From SIG447 sp045577075 (GTDB lineage: Bacteria; Bacillota; Clostridia; UMGS1883; UMGS1540), in NCBI GenBank assembly GCA_045577075.1, contig JAZNHR010000025.1:86972-150971 (forward strand): a DNA stretch of 64,000 nucleotides. The letters are read 5' to 3'. Shown here one piece after another: positions 61,541-64,000 of this stretch; positions within the stretch are counted from its first letter, which is position 1, and the number at the start of each line of letters is the position of its first letter. Made by a program: the position numbers and the translations under genes. The notes beneath the pieces were generated by a model. It searched no databases and was not told the origin of the DNA. It saw nothing but the letters and a program-made list of their open reading frames with translations.

Positions 61541-63997
61541 TCAAACACCTTCGCGGCTGCGGCGAATTTTTTCGCCTTCCGTGAAGTTCTGGCCTGCAAC
61601 ATAGCCGGGAATCGGCAGAACCTTTTCGTTGATTGCGTCGATAATCCAGCTGGGCTGCGGGAAGAATGCATCTTCCAGCTCGTGGCAGGGTGTGATCCAG
61701 TTGCGAGCACCCACAACAACCGGGGGTGCATCCAGATAATCAAATGCCATTTCGCTGATGTTCTGTGCGATATCCTTAAGGAAGGAACCGCGTTCGCAAG
61801 CATCACTTGCAAGGATGATGCGGCCGGTCTTCTTAACGGATTCGAGTACCTTTTCGTAGTTGAAGGGTACGAGAGAACGTGCGTCAATAACTTCAGCGGA
61901 AATGCCGTATTTTTCTTCCAGTTCTTTAGCAGCATCCAGTGCACGGTAAAGTGTAGCACCAATGGTAAGAATGGTGATATCGGAACCTACGCGCTTAACG
62001 TCGGGTTCGCCAAAGGGAATTTCGTAGTATTCTTCCGGTACGCCGCCTTCGTGGAACTGTTCACCGATATCGTAAATTCTCTGGCTTTCAAAGAATACAA
62101 CCGGGTCGGTGCCGGAGAGTGCGCTTGCCATAAGACCCTTTGCATCGTAAGGTGTTACAGGGAAGCAAACCTTAAGACCGGGGATATGGGAAACGATTGC
62201 GGTCCAGTCCTGAGAATGCTGTGCGCCGTACTTGGAACCAACGGATACACGGAGAACTACCGGCATCTTAATAATGCCTGCGCTCATGGACTGCCATTTT
62301 GCGAGCTGATTGAGAACTTCGTCGCCTGCACGGCCGAGGAAGTCACAGTACATAAGCTCTGCAATAACTCTACCGCCGCTCATAGCATAACCGACTGCGC
62401 TACCTACGATAGCGGCTTCGGAAATGGGGGAGTTGAAGAAGCGGTGGTAGGGGAGTGCTTCGGTAAGACCGCGGTATACTGCAAATGCGCCGCCCCAGTC
62501 ACGGTTATCTTCGCCGTAAGCAATAAGAGTCGGGTCTTTGTAGAATCTGTCGATGATAGCTTCAAAGATACCGTCACGCAGCTGATATACCTGGTTCTTT
62601 GTGTAGGGCTTGCCGTTTTCGTCAAATGCGAAACGCTTGCGGCGTGCAATCTGCTGTACACGGGGATTTTCTTCCATGGGCATGAGAACGTCGGGCTCTC
62701 TGTCGTCCATCTTTTCTACCTTCTGGTTGGAGAACATAATGCCTTCCAGATCCTTCGGGTTTACATGGAGGTTCATGCGGGGAGAAACTTCCTCGTCGAT
62801 AGCGAGCTTGTAAACCTTTGTCATGCGCTCAATGATTTCGGACTCGATAGCGTCAAATTCTTCAGCCTTCGCAACCTTAGCGGTAACGAGCTTCTTCTTG
62901 TATGCATCGAGAACATCATGCTTGGCCCATGCTTCTTTTTCTTCCTTCGTTCTGTAGCTGTCGGAGTCGGACGGGGAGTGACCTGCCATACGATATGTAA
63001 GGGTATCGAGGAGAACAGGACCTCTGCCTTCCTTAATAATAGCAATCTTGCGACGCATTGCATCGATAACGGCAAGGGGATCATAACCGTCAACACGTTC
63101 TGCATGCATCTGTTCGGGGTTAACACCTGCACCAACTCTGGCGAGCGTCTGGTAAGCCATGGTTTCACCAATGGTCTGACCGCCCATGCCGTAGAGGTTG
63201 TTGAAGAAGTTAAAGATAATCGGGAGACCCTGGTTAAAGCCTTCTTCCCAAAGGGTGCGAATCTGGTCCATGGAGCCCATGTTGAGTGCTTCCCAAACAG
63301 GACCGCAACCCATGGAGGCGTCACCGATGTTGGAAATAACGATACCGTCTTTCTTATTAACGCGCTTATACAGTGCACCACCCATTGCTACTGTGGCGGA
63401 GCCACCTACGATAGCGTTGTTCGGGTAAATGCCGAAGGGTGTGAAGAATGCGTGCATGGAGCCGCCGAGACCTTTGTTGAAGCCGGTTTCTCTGGCAAAG
63501 ATTTCAGCCAGTGCACCGTAGAGGAGGAAGTCCATAGCAGCTTCTTTTACGTTGGACTTATCCTTCTGCTTGCCTTCGATTACGCGGTAGGTTCTGCCAT
63601 CGAAGAAGCCTGTCATGTCATCCATAAGTTCCTTGTCATCCAGCTTATGAATAGCGGAAAGACCTTTTGCAAGAATTTCGCCGTGGCTTCTGTGAGAACC
63701 GAAGATGCAGTCTTCCTTATTGAGGAGGTAAGCCTGACCTACTGCAGAAGCTTCCTGACCCATGGAAAGGTGAGCAGGGCCGGGGTTGTTGTATGCGATT
63801 TCGTTGTATGCACCGGTGGTCTTAACGAGGTAAAGCATCGTTTCAAACTCACGGATGATACGCATATCACGCCAGATACGCATAAAATCGTCTTTTGTGT
63901 AGTTTTCTTTTTCTTCCTTGATGGTTTTCTTGTACTGGTTAACAGGGATATCGGTAAAGGTAACCGCACCCGGCTTACGCAGTTCGTTGGGGTCCAT
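61541..63997 (-). CDS. Fused E1 alpha-beta subunit, 2-oxoacid dehydrogenase (TPP enzyme)
   Basis: An 818-residue fusion of the two E1 subunits of a thiamine-diphosphate 2-oxoacid (pyruvate, branched-chain or acetoin) dehydrogenase complex. The alpha half (about residues 30-400) has the TPP motif GDASMGCG...FFNN near 224-255 and the E1-alpha loop YRMAGHSPSDSDSYRTKEE. A linker of about 50 residues leads to the beta half (about 475-815: LIAYGEDNRDWGGAFAVYRGL, NSPISEAAIVGSAVGYAMSGGRVIAELMYCDFLGRAGDEVLNQLAKW). No E2 or E3 gene follows; a terminator comes right after. The ATG is 3 bases from the window edge, so the SD and a possible longer start cannot be seen. The substrate is not decided. Confidence 0.88.
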   Translation of the reverse strand: MDPNELRKPGAVTFTDIPVNQYKKTIKEEKENYTKDDFMRIWRDMRIIREFETMLYLVKTTGAYNEIAYNNPGPAHLSMGQEASAVGQAYLLNKEDCIFGSHRSHGEILAKGLSAIHKLDDKELMDDMTGFFDGRTYRVIEGKQKDKSNVKEAAMDFLLYGALAEIFARETGFNKGLGGSMHAFFTPFGIYPNNAIVGGSATVAMGGALYKRVNKKDGIVISNIGDASMGCGPVWEALNMGSMDQIRTLWEEGFNQGLPIIFNFFNNLYGMGGQTIGETMAYQTLARVGAGVNPEQMHAERVDGYDPLAVIDAMRRKIAIIKEGRGPVLLDTLTYRMAGHSPSDSDSYRTKEEKEAWAKHDVLDAYKKKLVTAKVAKAEEFDAIESEIIERMTKVYKLAIDEEVSPRMNLHVNPKDLEGIMFSNQKVEKMDDREPDVLMPMEENPRVQQIARRKRFAFDENGKPYTKNQVYQLRDGIFEAIIDRFYKDPTLIAYGEDNRDWGGAFAVYRGLTEALPYHRFFNSPISEAAIVGSAVGYAMSGGRVIAELMYCDFLGRAGDEVLNQLAKWQSMSAGIIKMPVVLRVSVGSKYGAQHSQDWTAIVSHIPGLKVCFPVTPYDAKGLMASALSGTDPVVFFESQRIYDIGEQFHEGGVPEEYYEIPFGEPDVKRVGSDITILTIGATLYRALDAAKELEEKYGISAEVIDARSLVPFNYEKVLESVKKTGRIILASDACERGSFLKDIAQNISEMAFDYLDAPPVVVGARNWITPCHELEDAFFPQPSWIIDAINEKVLPIPGYVAGQNFTEGEKIRRSREGV

Positions 63998-64000
63998 AAA

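Noticed and set aside
61480..61962. 160-codon minus-strand frame at the end of the E1 gene
   Set aside because: Out-of-frame shadow of the E1 beta half; it also runs through the terminator.

Overview
The window looks like chromosomal core sequence from an endospore-forming member of the Clostridia (Bacillota), probably an anaerobe. The reasons are a SigK-type sigma factor, a PdaB-type deacetylase and YtxC (sporulation), L27 with a Prp-cleavable leader next to Prp, a Rex redox repressor, ThiH (the oxygen-sensitive tyrosine lyase) instead of ThiO, a TPP riboswitch, and AGGAGG ribosome binding sites with many TTG/GTG starts. Promoters are unusually regular: about twenty can be read as TTGACA/TATAAT-like pairs, most with 17-base spacers. 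I cannot name a genus from sequence alone.

Layout. 0.1-2.7 kb: DnaD-like and DnaC/DnaI-like replication proteins and a DUF4364 protein. 2.7-13.4 kb (minus): YgjV-like membrane protein, U32/RlhA-like protein, lipid kinase, PRPP synthetase, TrmFO, TopA, UvrC, HPr and L32. 13.5-17.5 kb (minus): purine operon AEC permease-purE-purF-purM. 17.6-20.8 kb: PdaB-like deacetylase, an orphan sugar-type binding lipoprotein, sigK. 20.9-22.2 kb (minus): mutY and an MGMT-like gene. 22.4-34.9 kb: rpoB-rpoC, L7Ae-like, rpsL, rpsG, fusA, tuf, broken up by extra promoters and hairpins. 35-39.1 kb: dCMP deaminase, a polar amino acid ABC transporter with an operator-like palindrome, TmcAL. 39.1-40.6 kb (minus): two SH3-NlpC/P60 cell-wall hydrolase paralogues. 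40.8-43.5 kb: TsaD, a DUF6873-like protein, YtxC. 43.5-46.4 kb: a membrane-anchored lipoprotein and the isocitrate dehydrogenase-rex pair. 46.5-50 kb: L21 leader, rplU-prp-rpmA-obg-nadD-yqeK, then tspO on the opposite strand. 50.5-51.0 kb: five tRNA genes (Gly, Arg, His, Gln, Lys). 51.0-51.9 kb: the only clearly accessory stretch, holding an AT-rich four-helix-bundle gene beside inverted repeats and a GC-rich, strongly structured non-coding segment. 51.9-52.6 kb: PIG-L deacetylase. 52.6-57.8 kb: TPP-riboswitch operon thiS-thiF-thiG-thiH-thiE-HAD phosphatase-thiD. 57.8-59.5 kb (minus): DUF3842 and an HI0933-type flavoprotein. 59.5-61.5 kb: an NhaC-type antiporter with an N-terminal DnaJ-type zinc-finger module. 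61.5-64 kb (minus): a fused E1 alpha/beta 2-oxoacid dehydrogenase that uses the thiamine diphosphate made by the thi pathway.

How parts connect: PRPP synthetase supplies PurF. Prp matures L27 from the same operon. Rex is cotranscribed with an NAD(P)-linked dehydrogenase and a Rex-like dyad overlaps their promoter. The thi genes supply the cofactor of the E1 enzyme. TsaD, TmcAL and TrmFO are tRNA-modification enzymes. The best candidates for something undescribed are the structured segment and repeat-flanked four-helix gene behind the tRNA cluster, the zinc-finger NhaC fusion, and the leader and hairpin controls in the rpoB/str region.
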